Shown here: one piece after another, positions 27,046-36,203 of the stretch
Numbering within the stretch: position 1 is the first letter of the stretch
How the letters are laid out: every line of letters starts with the position of its first letter
Assembly (NCBI GenBank): GCA_009781675.1
Contig: WQVG01000001.1
Span: forward strand, 1 to 64,000
Direction of reading: 5' to 3'
Length of the DNA stretch: 64,000 bases
Origin: Candidatus Bathycorpusculum acetigenes
GTDB taxonomy: Archaea > Thermoproteota > Bathyarchaeia > Bathyarchaeales > Bathycorpusculaceae
The notes under the pieces: generated by a model
Database searches by the model: none
Told to the model about the DNA's origin: nothing
Seen by the model: only the letters and a program-made list of their open reading frames with translations
Program-made: the position numbers and the translations under genes

Positions 27046-28022
27046 TGCCACAAGTTATTCAATGGACAAACGCCGGCGCTGACGACATCGTATGGCGTTA
27101 TCCCAACGAAGACATAACCTGGGGTGCCCAACTTATCGTCCACGAATACGAAATGGCCGTATTCTTCCGTGACGGTAAAGCCTACGACATATTCCAAGCC
27201 GGTAGACACACCCTAACAACCCTAAATTTACCCCTGATCACCGGTTTACTAACAAGACTAGCAGGATTTGGCGGCAACAAACCGTTTAAAGCAACGGTTC
27301 TGTTCATCAGCACCAAAATCTTTGCCGGAAAATGGGGCACACGCGCTCAAACCACCGAACTTGCCCCCCTCCAAGTATATGGCCAGTTCTGGTTCAAAAT
27401 AGCTGATCCCACCCTATTTGTCAACGAAGTCATCGGAGGCCAAAAAGCCTACACCACCGACAGCGTCAACAACTTTCTGCGCGGGTACCTTAACGAAAAA
27501 ATCATCACCGAACTCAGCCACTACGACCTCGTATCCGTATTCACCCGCTTAACCGAAACCTCCCTTATCGTCAAAAATACACTAATCGACTACTTCAAAC
27601 GCGTCGGTATAGAACTCACCGACCTCCGATTCGAAGGCATAGACACCACCCCCGAATACCGCGAACGCCTCTTCTGGCTAAAAACCGGCAACACCTCAGC
27701 TGGCGACGTACTGCGTATGGAAACATTGAAAAGCTCAGCCGAATCCCTCGGCAAAGGCGGCGGCTCAGGAGCACTAGGCGCAGGTATGGTGCTAATTCCC
27801 CAAATCATGAACCAACAAGGCACACCCCAAGCAGCACCCGTAGCTGCACTAGTTATCTGTCCCAAATGCGGTGAAAAAGTACCCGCGACCAGCAAATTCT
27901 GCCCCAGTTGCGGAACCAACCTCACTCCACCAAGCCAACAGACGATGACCTGCCCCAACTGCGGGAAATCCATCCCAGCACACAGCAAATTCTGCCCCGA
28001 ATGCGGACATAAAATCAGCTAG
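27045..28022 (+). CDS. SPFH-domain (YdjI/virion-core-like) protein with two C-terminal zinc ribbons
   Basis: The 325 residues contain an SPFH-type domain over about 1-215: VIQWTNAGADDIVWRYPNED, LIVHEYEMAVFFRDGKAYD, then LQVYGQFWFKIADPTLFV and ELTDLRFEGIDTTPEYRERL. A glycine-rich linker (LGKGGGSGALGAGM) leads to two zinc ribbons, CPKCGEKV...CPSCGTNL and CPNCGKSI...CPECGHKI. SPFH proteins assemble as membrane-associated oligomers. The YdjI branch lacks a membrane anchor and depends on partners. The one-base overlap with the preceding gene points to a stable complex or co-regulated pair. Confidence 0.85.
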   Translation: MPQVIQWTNAGADDIVWRYPNEDITWGAQLIVHEYEMAVFFRDGKAYDIFQAGRHTLTTLNLPLITGLLTRLAGFGGNKPFKATVLFISTKIFAGKWGTRAQTTELAPLQVYGQFWFKIADPTLFVNEVIGGQKAYTTDSVNNFLRGYLNEKIITELSHYDLVSVFTRLTETSLIVKNTLIDYFKRVGIELTDLRFEGIDTTPEYRERLFWLKTGNTSAGDVLRMETLKSSAESLGKGGGSGALGAGMVLIPQIMNQQGTPQAAPVAALVICPKCGEKVPATSKFCPSCGTNLTPPSQQTMTCPNCGKSIPAHSKFCPECGHKIS

Positions 28023-28034
28023 GAACCAAAAACC

Positions 28035-28376
28035 ATGAGTACTACGCACAAACAAACCACACTAACCATCGGCATTTTTTTTATTGCCCTCACCGTCGCT
28101 ATACTACTCTACGCTGTAGCTCTCATCAATTGGACACTGATTACACCGGTGGTATTTGTGCTATGTGGACTCTGGCTACTTATCCTAGGCGTCATACGCA
28201 CGAGCCAACCCACACGATATGAACGCAGCGGCTTTAGCACCATCACACTTGGACTAATCGCCATTGCTGCGGGCAGTGCCTGGTTCGTCGCTACAATCAA
28301 CTGGATCTACTCCATAGCCATCATACTAATCGTCATCGCCGCCATAGCCATTGCCGCCGCACTACAACACAAATAG
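28035..28376 (+). CDS. Small integral membrane protein of the SPFH gene set
   Basis: A 113-residue protein with four predicted transmembrane helices (near 11-29, 33-53, 69-88 and 91-109), short polar loops and little else. The only sizeable soluble part is RTSQPTRYERSG between helices two and three. It starts 12 bases after the SPFH gene and ends the run of plus-strand genes. It could be the membrane anchor for the SPFH and coiled-coil proteins. I recognise no family. Confidence 0.7.
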   Translation: MSTTHKQTTLTIGIFFIALTVAILLYAVALINWTLITPVVFVLCGLWLLILGVIRTSQPTRYERSGFSTITLGLIAIAAGSAWFVATINWIYSIAIILIVIAAIAIAAALQHK

Positions 28377-28625
28377 CACATTTCTTTCCATTTCTTAGCC
28401 CAATTGAAACCTGATTCCTTCAGATTTTAGCGTAGACAACTTCGACTTTTAGGGCTTTGTCGACATATTTAGCGCCTATACGGTGGAGCTAATGTTTCTA
28501 CTCTTCACTCAGCGCTTTGGAAAAACAATGGCCGTCTTACTTGAGCGGGAACCTGTATGAAGACTATGTGTTTCAACATTTAATGGCAAATGTTGTTTTG
28601 CAAAAAATCAATTTACTCCCTTGGT

Positions 28626-29444
28626 TTATTTTTTAGCAATCCAGTAGCTCATTTCGGGCTTGCAGACTAGTCGGTATGGATAGAACAGAGGGTTAGGTGT
28701 CCAAGTTGCGTTTTGGTAATAGTCTGTACGCTTATAATAGGTAAAGTGTCCCTGCTTGAATACTGCCTCTATATCTTTATGATTTAGCGCGTGATCTTTT
28801 TTAAACCAGTAGTCTGATAGGGTGTAGTCTATCATAGGAACCCTCAAGCCGGTGACTTGAAAGTATAGGCTGTTGATTATAGGATTAGAATGCAGATAGA
28901 AACCCTTGACCATCTCTGTTAGCATGCTACGTTCGCTTGTCCAGTAGAAGGGCGAAGCTTCATGGTCAATATAAATTACGCCGCCTTTCTTGAGCAGACC
29001 TGCAAGAATTTGAAGTGCAACTGTGTAGTCGGGCAGATGATGTAGCACCGAGTAGCTGGTGATTAAATCAAAGGTGCCCCGCTCAAACGTTAAATCCTCT
29101 ACCGGAGAAGTAATCACCGTTAACCTCTTGCCAAGAAAAGTTGAATACTTCTTTTTGAGGATGTTCCCCATTTCTGCAGAAATATCTATGGCAGTTACAT
29201 GATAGCCCATCTGTAGTAGTTTACCAGTCAAGTTACCGGTTCCCGCGCCCACATCCAAAGCATTCTTTTTGCTCTTTCCAATAAATCGATCGACTTCTCG
29301 GAGTCTGGACAAGATGCGTTTTTGCTCTTTTCTGCTATAGACTTCAGGGTGGAGCCGTTCGTAGTATTCTGCCTCTTGCCGGTGAACGATGATATTGGCT
29401 TCCAGAATTTTCTGTTTTAGCATGAGATCGTTTTGCAAACACAT
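28626..29444 (-). CDS. SAM-dependent class I methyltransferase
   Basis: The 272 residues carry the SAM-binding loop LDVGAGTGNLTGKLL near 63-77, the acidic residue after strand two (VTAIDISAEM), a motif II region (TSPVEDLTFERGTFDLITSYSVLHHL) and a C-terminal extension of about 100 residues with YWFKKDHALNHKDIEAVF and several aromatic clusters. This is the UbiE/Methyltransf_11 type. The start is ATG, with an alternative ATG 21 bases later. The gene is isolated, so the substrate cannot be inferred. Confidence 0.85.
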   Translation of the reverse strand: MCLQNDLMLKQKILEANIIVHRQEAEYYERLHPEVYSRKEQKRILSRLREVDRFIGKSKKNALDVGAGTGNLTGKLLQMGYHVTAIDISAEMGNILKKKYSTFLGKRLTVITSPVEDLTFERGTFDLITSYSVLHHLPDYTVALQILAGLLKKGGVIYIDHEASPFYWTSERSMLTEMVKGFYLHSNPIINSLYFQVTGLRVPMIDYTLSDYWFKKDHALNHKDIEAVFKQGHFTYYKRTDYYQNATWTPNPLFYPYRLVCKPEMSYWIAKK

Positions 29445-29708
29445 GGCTCCACTGGGTTAGCTTGGTATATGTTTCTGTTATAAACTAATAAATCTTAAAA
29501 TCAAAATCCGTTTTTGCAATGCCTCCATGGCTAAAAGCAACAAGAGTTGTATCCATCAGGTTAAAATCGTTTGCCTCAATTCCGGGATGGATGAAGCGGT
29601 AGCCATAGGTTAGTTGCTGTTTAAGTAATCGGTTTTAGGTTGCCAATTATGACTGAACTAAAATTGTGGCTTTATGTGCGTGGTTTAAAGTTAGGTCCTC
29701 TTTTCAGA

Positions 29709-30137
29709 CTATGTTTTCTTCTTAAATCGCAATCCCTGTACTATAAAAATCGCGGCACAAACAACCGTGAGCAGAGTCAAAAGCCAAAATGACTCTTGAA
29801 TAGGCGACGCCACAAGTAGATGTGGGACGAGAATGGCTATTTCACCGATTAAGATGCCGATGAATATGAGGCCAAAGGCTATAAAGCTGGGAATAAGCGT
29901 TTTCCCAAACCAAATATATCCCTTCATGTTCTTTTTCTCTTTCACTACATAATTACCATATTGATCTTTAACGACTAAACCTAAGTCGATTAATTTCTGG
30001 AGGTTGCGGTAGGCAACACTTGGGCTGCTGAGGCTGGCTCCTCGCATCAAGTCTCTTGGACCAATAGGCTTCCCGACTTTGACAAGATAGAGATAGCTTT
30101 GGAAAGTAGTTGCGTTTAGTTCTTCTTCAAACTCCAA
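29709..30137 (-). CDS. Winged-helix regulator with two transmembrane helices
   Basis: The 142 residues combine an N-terminal winged helix-turn-helix (about 9-62: FQSYLYLVKVGKPIGPRDLM, LSSPSVAYRNLQKLIDLGLV) with two C-terminal membrane helices (near 78-103 and 112-134). Such membrane-tethered one-component regulators are widespread in archaea. It lies 142 bases downstream of the large beta-propeller gene, in the same direction, and may control it or respond to it. The start is TTG. Confidence 0.7.
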   Translation of the reverse strand: MEFEEELNATTFQSYLYLVKVGKPIGPRDLMRGASLSSPSVAYRNLQKLIDLGLVVKDQYGNYVVKEKKNMKGYIWFGKTLIPSFIAFGLIFIGILIGEIAILVPHLLVASPIQESFWLLTLLTVVCAAIFIVQGLRFKKKT

Positions 30138-30279
30138 GAGGCATCCTCTACAACATTAAGCATAATTTGTCCTTAAAAACTAACCGTGGTATGTCGATGA
30201 ATTAGAACCGCTTTAGAAGCGCACTGCAATTTTAGGAATATGTAAATAAAAAAAGAAAGTGGATGGTTTGTTGGTTTGT

Positions 30280-32862
30280 TTATGGCCGTTTTCTGAGTAT
30301 GAATAAACCTACTATGGCTATAGCTATGATGATTGCTATGGTTGACGCGACAAAGTACATTTCCATAGGCGGCATCATGACATTTGGGATTTCTTGGGTT
30401 ACTGTTTCAACGTCGTCGACTACAAATGCTGATTGTGCTTGTGAGGGCCAGTAGGATTCAGAACCATCAAAGTTGGCATATACTGTGTATTTGCCTGCAA
30501 TATCGGGTTTATACGCATAGCTGAAATAGCCGTTTTCGTCAGTGGTTGTTCCACCGATGAGGCGGTAGTTTCCGTTTGTGTCAGCTACATAGAGATTAAC
30601 TGGTACTCCGGTGATGTCTTTTGGTTTTGGCATTTGCATGTAGACGTATTCCATCCAAGCAGTCATGTTTTCATCAGCGATAGCTGGTACACCATTAGGG
30701 AAGCGACTGGATAGTGCCGAGCTTGTTGCGCCTGCAGATTTGTCTATGATTGATCCGCGGATAACCAATGAATTTCCAAGGTTTATTGCTGTGGAGGGTG
30801 CATCTATGGTGAGTGCAGTGGGTCCTTTACCAAAAGCGTAGACCTGCATGTCAAACAAGTTTAAGCTGGTTAGGTAGCCATCAGCTACTGCTGGGTTTCT
30901 CCATGCGCCGGTGATGTCCCAGATTCGATCGCCGCTTTCAGCATCGAATGCATACATCTTCCATGTCCTGTAATAGGGCTGTGTCATTGAGTGTTCTTGT
31001 GTATATACATAGACTTTGCCATCGACAACTGTTGGTCCACTAAGGGGTGCCCGTTCGTAGACGCTTTCGAGTCCCTCAGTATCAATTGAGGCCGTCCATA
31101 CGCGTTTGCCAGTTGCAAGTTCATATGCAAATATTTGTCCGCCGTATCCCGAAGAGTAGAGTTTGTCTTCTGAGAAGCCAACACTGCGGCTATACATCAT
31201 CCATTGGGGCTCAGGTTCAGTAACCCATAGTTGCTTTCCATTCTTAATGTCAAAAGCTATCCATTGCATTGTTTCTTTAGCTCTAACAAGAATAATGCCT
31301 GCATCAAGTGTTTCTTGAGTGACCATGGTACCTTCAAACTGTAGGGTTACATTTGCTGTTGGTGCTTTGGGATGAATGTGCCAGAGTACTTCTCCTTCTT
31401 TGCCTTGTTCTGTATTTATTGCCCAGATGGAGTAGGTGTCATGGAATACGCTTTGACCGCTACTGCCAAAGCCGGTGCCGCCGAAAATTATGTTGTCGAA
31501 TGCAAAGAGTACGTTTCCTGGTAATCCTGCTGGTAGGGTTACATTCCATGAGTAGCCGGTGTTTCCGTCGTGGACCTGTCCTGCACGTGTTGAGGGTCTC
31601 CATTGCCAGGCGTTGGTGTTGCTGGAGAGTGCTGGGTCATTTGGTAGCTGTTCTATTTGTGAGGTTGAAAGCAAAGTTGTTGTCGGCATTTTAGACATGT
31701 TCCAGAGTGCTAACCAAGTTCTGCTTGTGGCGGGTCCCCCAATGGTGTATATGAGGCGTTCGCCTGAGGGTCCAACGGCTTCGGCGCCTGATGGGACGTT
31801 TGTAACGTTGAATGCAATCGCTCCTGTGAAGGGATCATAGGCAATGCTGTTGCTGCCTGAAGTATGCCACAGATATGCATGCGCGCCATCTTGGTTGGGT
31901 GTGTTATAACGGTAGATTGTGCCTTTCTGTGCACCTGCGGCGTCTCTGCGCCAAATTTCTTCACCGGTTCGTATGTCAACAGCAACTAGACTTTGTCCTG
32001 AAACGGGGTTGTAATCTCTGCTTTGATACTCCTTGTGACCAAGGGGTTCAGTGTAGAAGAGGATTCCACCGATGATGATTGGATGGCTGAATCTTTGTTC
32101 ATATGATGTTCCTTCGTAGTAGCTAACGTCTTCAAATGGTTCTCCGATTATACCGCCGTACTGAATTGGTTTAGTCCAGGCTATGTGGGCAGTATTGGGT
32201 GCCGTTGTATAGGGATTACCTCTGCCGTCCCCTAGCCAGTTGCCTGCAATCTTGCTCCACTCCCTATTATAGGCGTTTATTGGACGTGTCCAATATTCCA
32301 CGGGAAGTGGTACCCCAGATAACCATGAAAGCGGTTCGTCAGTTACGGTGAATATTTCTGAGGGGCTGTTAGAGGCTGCGTATAGTCTGCTGTAGGTTGT
32401 TGTGTTTTTCCATTGCGCTGGGAAGTGTGCCTGAACTGAATAGTTGCCGACGATATCAGGTTTAAAACTGTAATACGTTCCGCCGACGGGATCAGTAACG
32501 CCTAGTTTTATAGTTTCATTTTTCCCATTAGGGTCAGTGATGGTTATTGATATGTCAGACCAAGCCTGCCTGTTACCAAACGAGCCAAGTTTATGGTCAT
32601 CTGGTGTTTCTGGAGGTATTTCTGCTGTCCAAGTGACGATGGATACTTGTTGTCCGACACCAACAGGGTCTGGTCCACTGCCGACATAAACGTAACTTGG
32701 GTAGTACTGGAGGGTTTGAGCGCTAGTTTGAGAAATAAATGATGGAATAGCGATAATCACTGCTAATAATGCTATCAACGGAATTATGGTTTTATTTTTT
32801 ATGGTTTTCAATTTTTCCCTTTTCCTATTTTTCTTTTTAAAAAAAAGGCTTTCGCCTTTCAC
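30280..32862 (-). CDS. Secreted, membrane-anchored PQQ-type beta-propeller protein
   Basis: An 860-residue surface protein. The N-terminus is basic, followed by a signal-type helix (IIPLIALLAVIIAIPSFI) and a likely cleavage site near SAQTLQYYP. The middle holds repeated propeller blades with the Trp-docking pattern (GEEIWRRD, NGKQLWVTEP, TGKRVWTAS, SGDRIWDITG). Before and after are immunoglobulin-like strands; near 780-825 is a carboxypeptidase-regulatory-like repeat (TTTDENGYFSYAYKPDIAGK). It ends in a membrane helix and RKRP, so it is anchored from the outside. Start GTG after AAAGAGG. Ligand and activity unknown; no PQQ-enzyme catalytic residues can be assigned. Confidence 0.85.
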   Translation of the reverse strand: MKGESLFFKKKNRKREKLKTIKNKTIIPLIALLAVIIAIPSFISQTSAQTLQYYPSYVYVGSGPDPVGVGQQVSIVTWTAEIPPETPDDHKLGSFGNRQAWSDISITITDPNGKNETIKLGVTDPVGGTYYSFKPDIVGNYSVQAHFPAQWKNTTTYSRLYAASNSPSEIFTVTDEPLSWLSGVPLPVEYWTRPINAYNREWSKIAGNWLGDGRGNPYTTAPNTAHIAWTKPIQYGGIIGEPFEDVSYYEGTSYEQRFSHPIIIGGILFYTEPLGHKEYQSRDYNPVSGQSLVAVDIRTGEEIWRRDAAGAQKGTIYRYNTPNQDGAHAYLWHTSGSNSIAYDPFTGAIAFNVTNVPSGAEAVGPSGERLIYTIGGPATSRTWLALWNMSKMPTTTLLSTSQIEQLPNDPALSSNTNAWQWRPSTRAGQVHDGNTGYSWNVTLPAGLPGNVLFAFDNIIFGGTGFGSSGQSVFHDTYSIWAINTEQGKEGEVLWHIHPKAPTANVTLQFEGTMVTQETLDAGIILVRAKETMQWIAFDIKNGKQLWVTEPEPQWMMYSRSVGFSEDKLYSSGYGGQIFAYELATGKRVWTASIDTEGLESVYERAPLSGPTVVDGKVYVYTQEHSMTQPYYRTWKMYAFDAESGDRIWDITGAWRNPAVADGYLTSLNLFDMQVYAFGKGPTALTIDAPSTAINLGNSLVIRGSIIDKSAGATSSALSSRFPNGVPAIADENMTAWMEYVYMQMPKPKDITGVPVNLYVADTNGNYRLIGGTTTDENGYFSYAYKPDIAGKYTVYANFDGSESYWPSQAQSAFVVDDVETVTQEIPNVMMPPMEMYFVASTIAIIIAIAIVGLFILRKRP

Positions 32863-32878
32863 GCCTCTTTCATCCTAA

Positions 32879-32923
32879 GATATATATAAAACTATTGGGA
32901 AAGCGCTCTATTGTATATATATC
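32879..32923. promoter_or_regulatory. Imperfect inverted repeat at the promoter of the beta-propeller gene
   Basis: GATATATATAAAA (32879-32891) and TTGTATATATATC (32911-32923) are 13-base inverted arms with one mismatch and a 19-base spacer. The right arm is a good minus-strand TATA site 50-60 bases before the GTG start; the left arm lies near the start. It could be an operator for the adjacent membrane-tethered regulator. Confidence 0.45.
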
Positions 32924-33009
32924 ACAGGATCCACCGCTAAACTTGAACCCCTGTACTCTCCTTAAGTGATCAACCGTTTGTTTTGTTGAGTTACCGTAAT
33001 TGATATTAA

Positions 33010-34062
33010 GTGAGTTTCCAAAGTATCGAACGCATGTCGCTTCCCCTTAATCCTTGGCTGGTACAAAACACAACAAACATCTTGGTTGCCATCGTTATGC
33101 TTGTTTTAGCGGTTGCTCTAGACTTGATTCTAGGAGACCCCTCACCTAACTATCCCGACCGATTAGCGTTCAAGTTACACCCCACGGTTTTGATGGGTAA
33201 ATTTACCGGTAAAATAGAACCCTACTTCAAAAATCCCGATCCAAAAATCGAAAAGTTCCTAGGCGTCTTGCTTGGCCTAACAGTGATTGCTGTTTTCTCG
33301 ATACCGGTGTTCTTTGTATTATGGCTTATTGTAACCTATGTGGGATTTTGGTCCATAGGCCTCTTTATCTACGCTTTTCTCGGTATCATCATCCTAAAGA
33401 TGACTATCTGTATCAAACTCGAGACGGACTGGGCTAAGGCTGCTGCCAAAGCCATTGCCGTTGATGATCTAGATGAAGCCAAAAAGTATAGTCACTTCTC
33501 CCGTCGAGATAGCAAAAACCTCAACGGTAGCCAAATCAGCAGTGCAGTTATCGAATCTATGGCAGAAAACCTCATAGACTTCAAACTGTCACCTATGATG
33601 TCGTTTGCACTCTTCGGTGTTACCGGTGCTATCGCATTTCGTGCCATAAACACCCTAGACGGTATGGTGGGCTTCAAAGATAAGGCACACATCAACACAG
33701 GCTGGTTTAGCGCCAACCTCGACACAGTTGTCAACTACATCCCAACACGACTCACCGCACTTTTGATGATTGTCGCAGCGGCAATTCTGCGTATGGACGC
33801 AAAGAATGCTTGGAAAATAGCCTACCGTGACCACAAAAAAACGCCCAGCCGCAACCATGGCTGGCCGATGGCGGCGGTTGCCGGTGCATTACGAGTGCAA
33901 CTAGAAAAACCGGGACAGTACATCTTAGGTGACCCCCTTGAACCCTTAACTGGGGACAAAATAATAAGTGCCTTACGGATTCGTGACGTCACCATTGTGC
34001 TATGGGCACTTTTATGCGTATTAGTTATTGTGATCACCCGAACATTATTTGTGCCGATTTAA
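33010..34062 (+). CDS. cbiB: Adenosylcobinamide-phosphate synthase
   Basis: A membrane enzyme that joins adenosylcobyric acid to aminopropanol phosphate in cobalamin synthesis (CbiB/CobD). The 350 residues show membrane segments near 24-44, 83-107 and 111-132, followed by the conserved cytoplasmic motifs ESMAENLIDFKLSPM, AINTLDGMVGF and RDHKKTPSRNHGWPMAA, with a last helix at the C-terminus. The start is GTG, with an ATG eight codons later that is equally possible. Next comes a B12-type radical SAM gene. Corrinoid is also the cofactor of the CdhD/CdhE complex encoded further on. Confidence 0.9.
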   Translation: MSFQSIERMSLPLNPWLVQNTTNILVAIVMLVLAVALDLILGDPSPNYPDRLAFKLHPTVLMGKFTGKIEPYFKNPDPKIEKFLGVLLGLTVIAVFSIPVFFVLWLIVTYVGFWSIGLFIYAFLGIIILKMTICIKLETDWAKAAAKAIAVDDLDEAKKYSHFSRRDSKNLNGSQISSAVIESMAENLIDFKLSPMMSFALFGVTGAIAFRAINTLDGMVGFKDKAHINTGWFSANLDTVVNYIPTRLTALLMIVAAAILRMDAKNAWKIAYRDHKKTPSRNHGWPMAAVAGALRVQLEKPGQYILGDPLEPLTGDKIISALRIRDVTIVLWALLCVLVIVITRTLFVPI

Positions 34063-34156
34063 CTAACCAGTTGCACACATATATCAACAGCCGGTTGCTC
34101 TTTTGTGCAAACCTATTAATCAAAGCTTAGGCGTGTTGTTTTAAGAAGGGTCTGTA

Positions 34157-35614
34157 TTGCGTGTCTGTTTAATAAATCCACCAAGGATACAGCCAAAAGC
34201 ATGGGGACGCCCCAATGTTTTTCCACCCATAGTCATGGCATCCATAGCATCAGTGCTTGAAAAAAACCATCAGGTCACAATCATCGACACCCCAACTGAG
34301 GGATGGAACAATCTAATAGAACTAGATGCAACCAAATATCGTGTCGGTTTGAGTGCAGAAACCATCGCAGACCGCATAAAATGCTGGCGGCCTGATGTTG
34401 TTATCGTTGAGATCCCCTTTTCCGGTTGGTCCAAAACCGCCTACGAAGTCGTTACCATCACAAAAAACGTCGATAAAAACATCTCAGTAGTACTATTTGG
34501 TCTCCATCCCTCTTCACGCCCCAAAGATTGCCTACAGAATAGCGAAGCAGATTTTGTTGTGATAGGCGAACCTGAACTCACACTCTCCGAGTTAATCTTG
34601 GCTCTGGAGCAGAAAAAAACTGACTTAAGTAGTATCGACGGATTAGGATACAAAAAAACCGACACAATCATCCTAAACCGTAGTCGAGATGTTATCAAAG
34701 ACTTAGACACTCTACCCATACCCGCTCGACACCTGTTACCCATGCAGGTCTACGCCGACGCTGTCAAAGAAAACCCTCTGCGTGGAGAAATCACCAAACC
34801 CAACACTATAGTCATCACCAGCCGAGGTTGCCCCTTTAACTGCGTCTTCTGTACCCACTCCATTCTGTGGGGCAAAAAATGGCGTCCCCGAAGCCCCAAA
34901 AACGTGGTCGATGAACTAGAGCATGTCATTAAAACCTATGGAATCAAACAGATAGACTTCGCAGACGACAACATGACCTGGGACCCCAAACGCATAGCAG
35001 AGATATGTGAACTAATCGTAGAACGCGGTTTACACTTTGAATGGTTCACACCCAACGGCGTCCGTGCCGACACCCTCAACGAGGAATTGCTAGGCAAGAT
35101 GAAGCAGGCAGGATGCAAAAAAATACGAATTGCACCCGAATCAGGCGTACAACGCATCGTCTCTGAGGTCGCCAAAAAAAATCTAGATCTAAAAAAAGTT
35201 GAAGCCGCCATCATAGCATGCAAGAAAATAGGCATAAAAGTCGGTTGCTTTTTTGTCATGGGCCTAATCGGCGAAACCAAACAAGACATTGAAGCCACAA
35301 TCCAGTATGCCTACAAACTCAAAACATTAGGTGCAGAAAGCTTCATTTTCAGTATCGCAATGCCACTTTATGGCACAACATTCTACGAGCAGGCAAAAAC
35401 CGGGGGATACATCTGCGAAGGCTTCTGCGACTACGCCTTGGCCGCAACAGAACCGCTTGTAGAAACACCACAATTCACCGCCCAAGAACTAACTGAGCTG
35501 TGCATAAAAGCTAACGCGATAAACCGGACCGTTACCACAAAAAAAATTCTAAAGGCCCTGCGGCATCCCCGAAGAACCGCCCAAATGCTCCTATTTAAAT
35601 CAAACACAACATAA
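34157..35614 (+). CDS. B12-binding-domain radical SAM protein
   Basis: The 485 residues have an N-terminal cobalamin-binding Rossmann domain (about 1-150: RVCLINPPRIQPKAWG through VVLFGLHPSSRP), then a radical SAM barrel with the cluster motif CPFNCVFC (CX3CX2C) near residue 228. Motif SFIFSIAMPLYGTTFY is typical of this class, which is involved in methyl transfer and ring formation on lipids, antibiotics and tetrapyrroles. The start is TTG after GAAGGG. It follows cbiB by 94 bases. Reaction unknown. Confidence 0.87.
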   Translation: MRVCLINPPRIQPKAWGRPNVFPPIVMASIASVLEKNHQVTIIDTPTEGWNNLIELDATKYRVGLSAETIADRIKCWRPDVVIVEIPFSGWSKTAYEVVTITKNVDKNISVVLFGLHPSSRPKDCLQNSEADFVVIGEPELTLSELILALEQKKTDLSSIDGLGYKKTDTIILNRSRDVIKDLDTLPIPARHLLPMQVYADAVKENPLRGEITKPNTIVITSRGCPFNCVFCTHSILWGKKWRPRSPKNVVDELEHVIKTYGIKQIDFADDNMTWDPKRIAEICELIVERGLHFEWFTPNGVRADTLNEELLGKMKQAGCKKIRIAPESGVQRIVSEVAKKNLDLKKVEAAIIACKKIGIKVGCFFVMGLIGETKQDIEATIQYAYKLKTLGAESFIFSIAMPLYGTTFYEQAKTGGYICEGFCDYALAATEPLVETPQFTAQELTELCIKANAINRTVTTKKILKALRHPRRTAQMLLFKSNTT

Positions 35615-36203
35615 GGCCAAGGACAAACTATTCCGCCTTCTACGTTAAACCGTAAATTTCAGGTTTTAGGGATATATGTTCGTTTGAACGCTTGTTTTTG
35701 TGTCTAAAATTGAAAAAATGCACGTTATCTGAGCGTTTCACAGTTTAGTTTTAACAGGGGCATATATACCTATTAGGTATATATGTAGCGCGTTTTTCGT
35801 TTTTCACACTTTACTCTAAACTATAATATTCAACCAAGTTTATAATATTTTCTTCTCAAACATCGAACTTTAACTATTAATTTCCTCAACTATGATGCAA
35901 AAACTCAAAAACACATATTACCTAAAAACCGAAATTTACGGGTTAAACATGTAGAAGCCTGATTGAGTGGCATAAAAGCCAGGGCTATAATGGCGTTCTA
36001 AATGATTAAAACTGCCCAAAAAAACAAAATAGGCCTGTGCCGTGTCCGTCTACTCAAACCGGACCAAAAAATATCTCTTAAAAAAACACACCAATAATGC
36101 CCATAGCATAGGCTGATAGTGTCTCTATATGGCTATCTACTCTCTAACAATAAATTTCAAATACCTGCCTTCTAACATAAAACGACAGGTGTATACATTA
36201 ACA
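35615..36203 (+). other. Long AT-rich intergenic region upstream of a deoxyhypusine-synthase paralogue
   Basis: Nearly 590 bases without a supported gene. It holds the perfect palindrome listed separately, two copies of TATAATATT 19 bases apart (35822-35830, 35841-35849), and several TATA-like stretches. Reading frames are short and composition-biased. An in-frame ATG near 36129 would lengthen the next protein, but the extra residues look noncoding. Confidence 0.4.
35761..35785. promoter_or_regulatory. Perfect 25-base palindrome, operator-like
   Basis: CATATATACCTA and TAGGTATATATG are exact 12-base inverted arms around a single T. The two-fold symmetry and the ATATACC core resemble a dimeric regulator site overlapping a TATA element. 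No gene starts within 300 bases on the plus strand, so the target is unclear; a small RNA or distant promoter is possible. Confidence 0.45.

Noticed and set aside
36129-36203. 25-residue N-terminal extension of the deoxyhypusine-synthase-like protein
   Set aside because: Not found in the family, lacks a ribosome site, and includes TATA-like DNA that may be the gene's own promoter.
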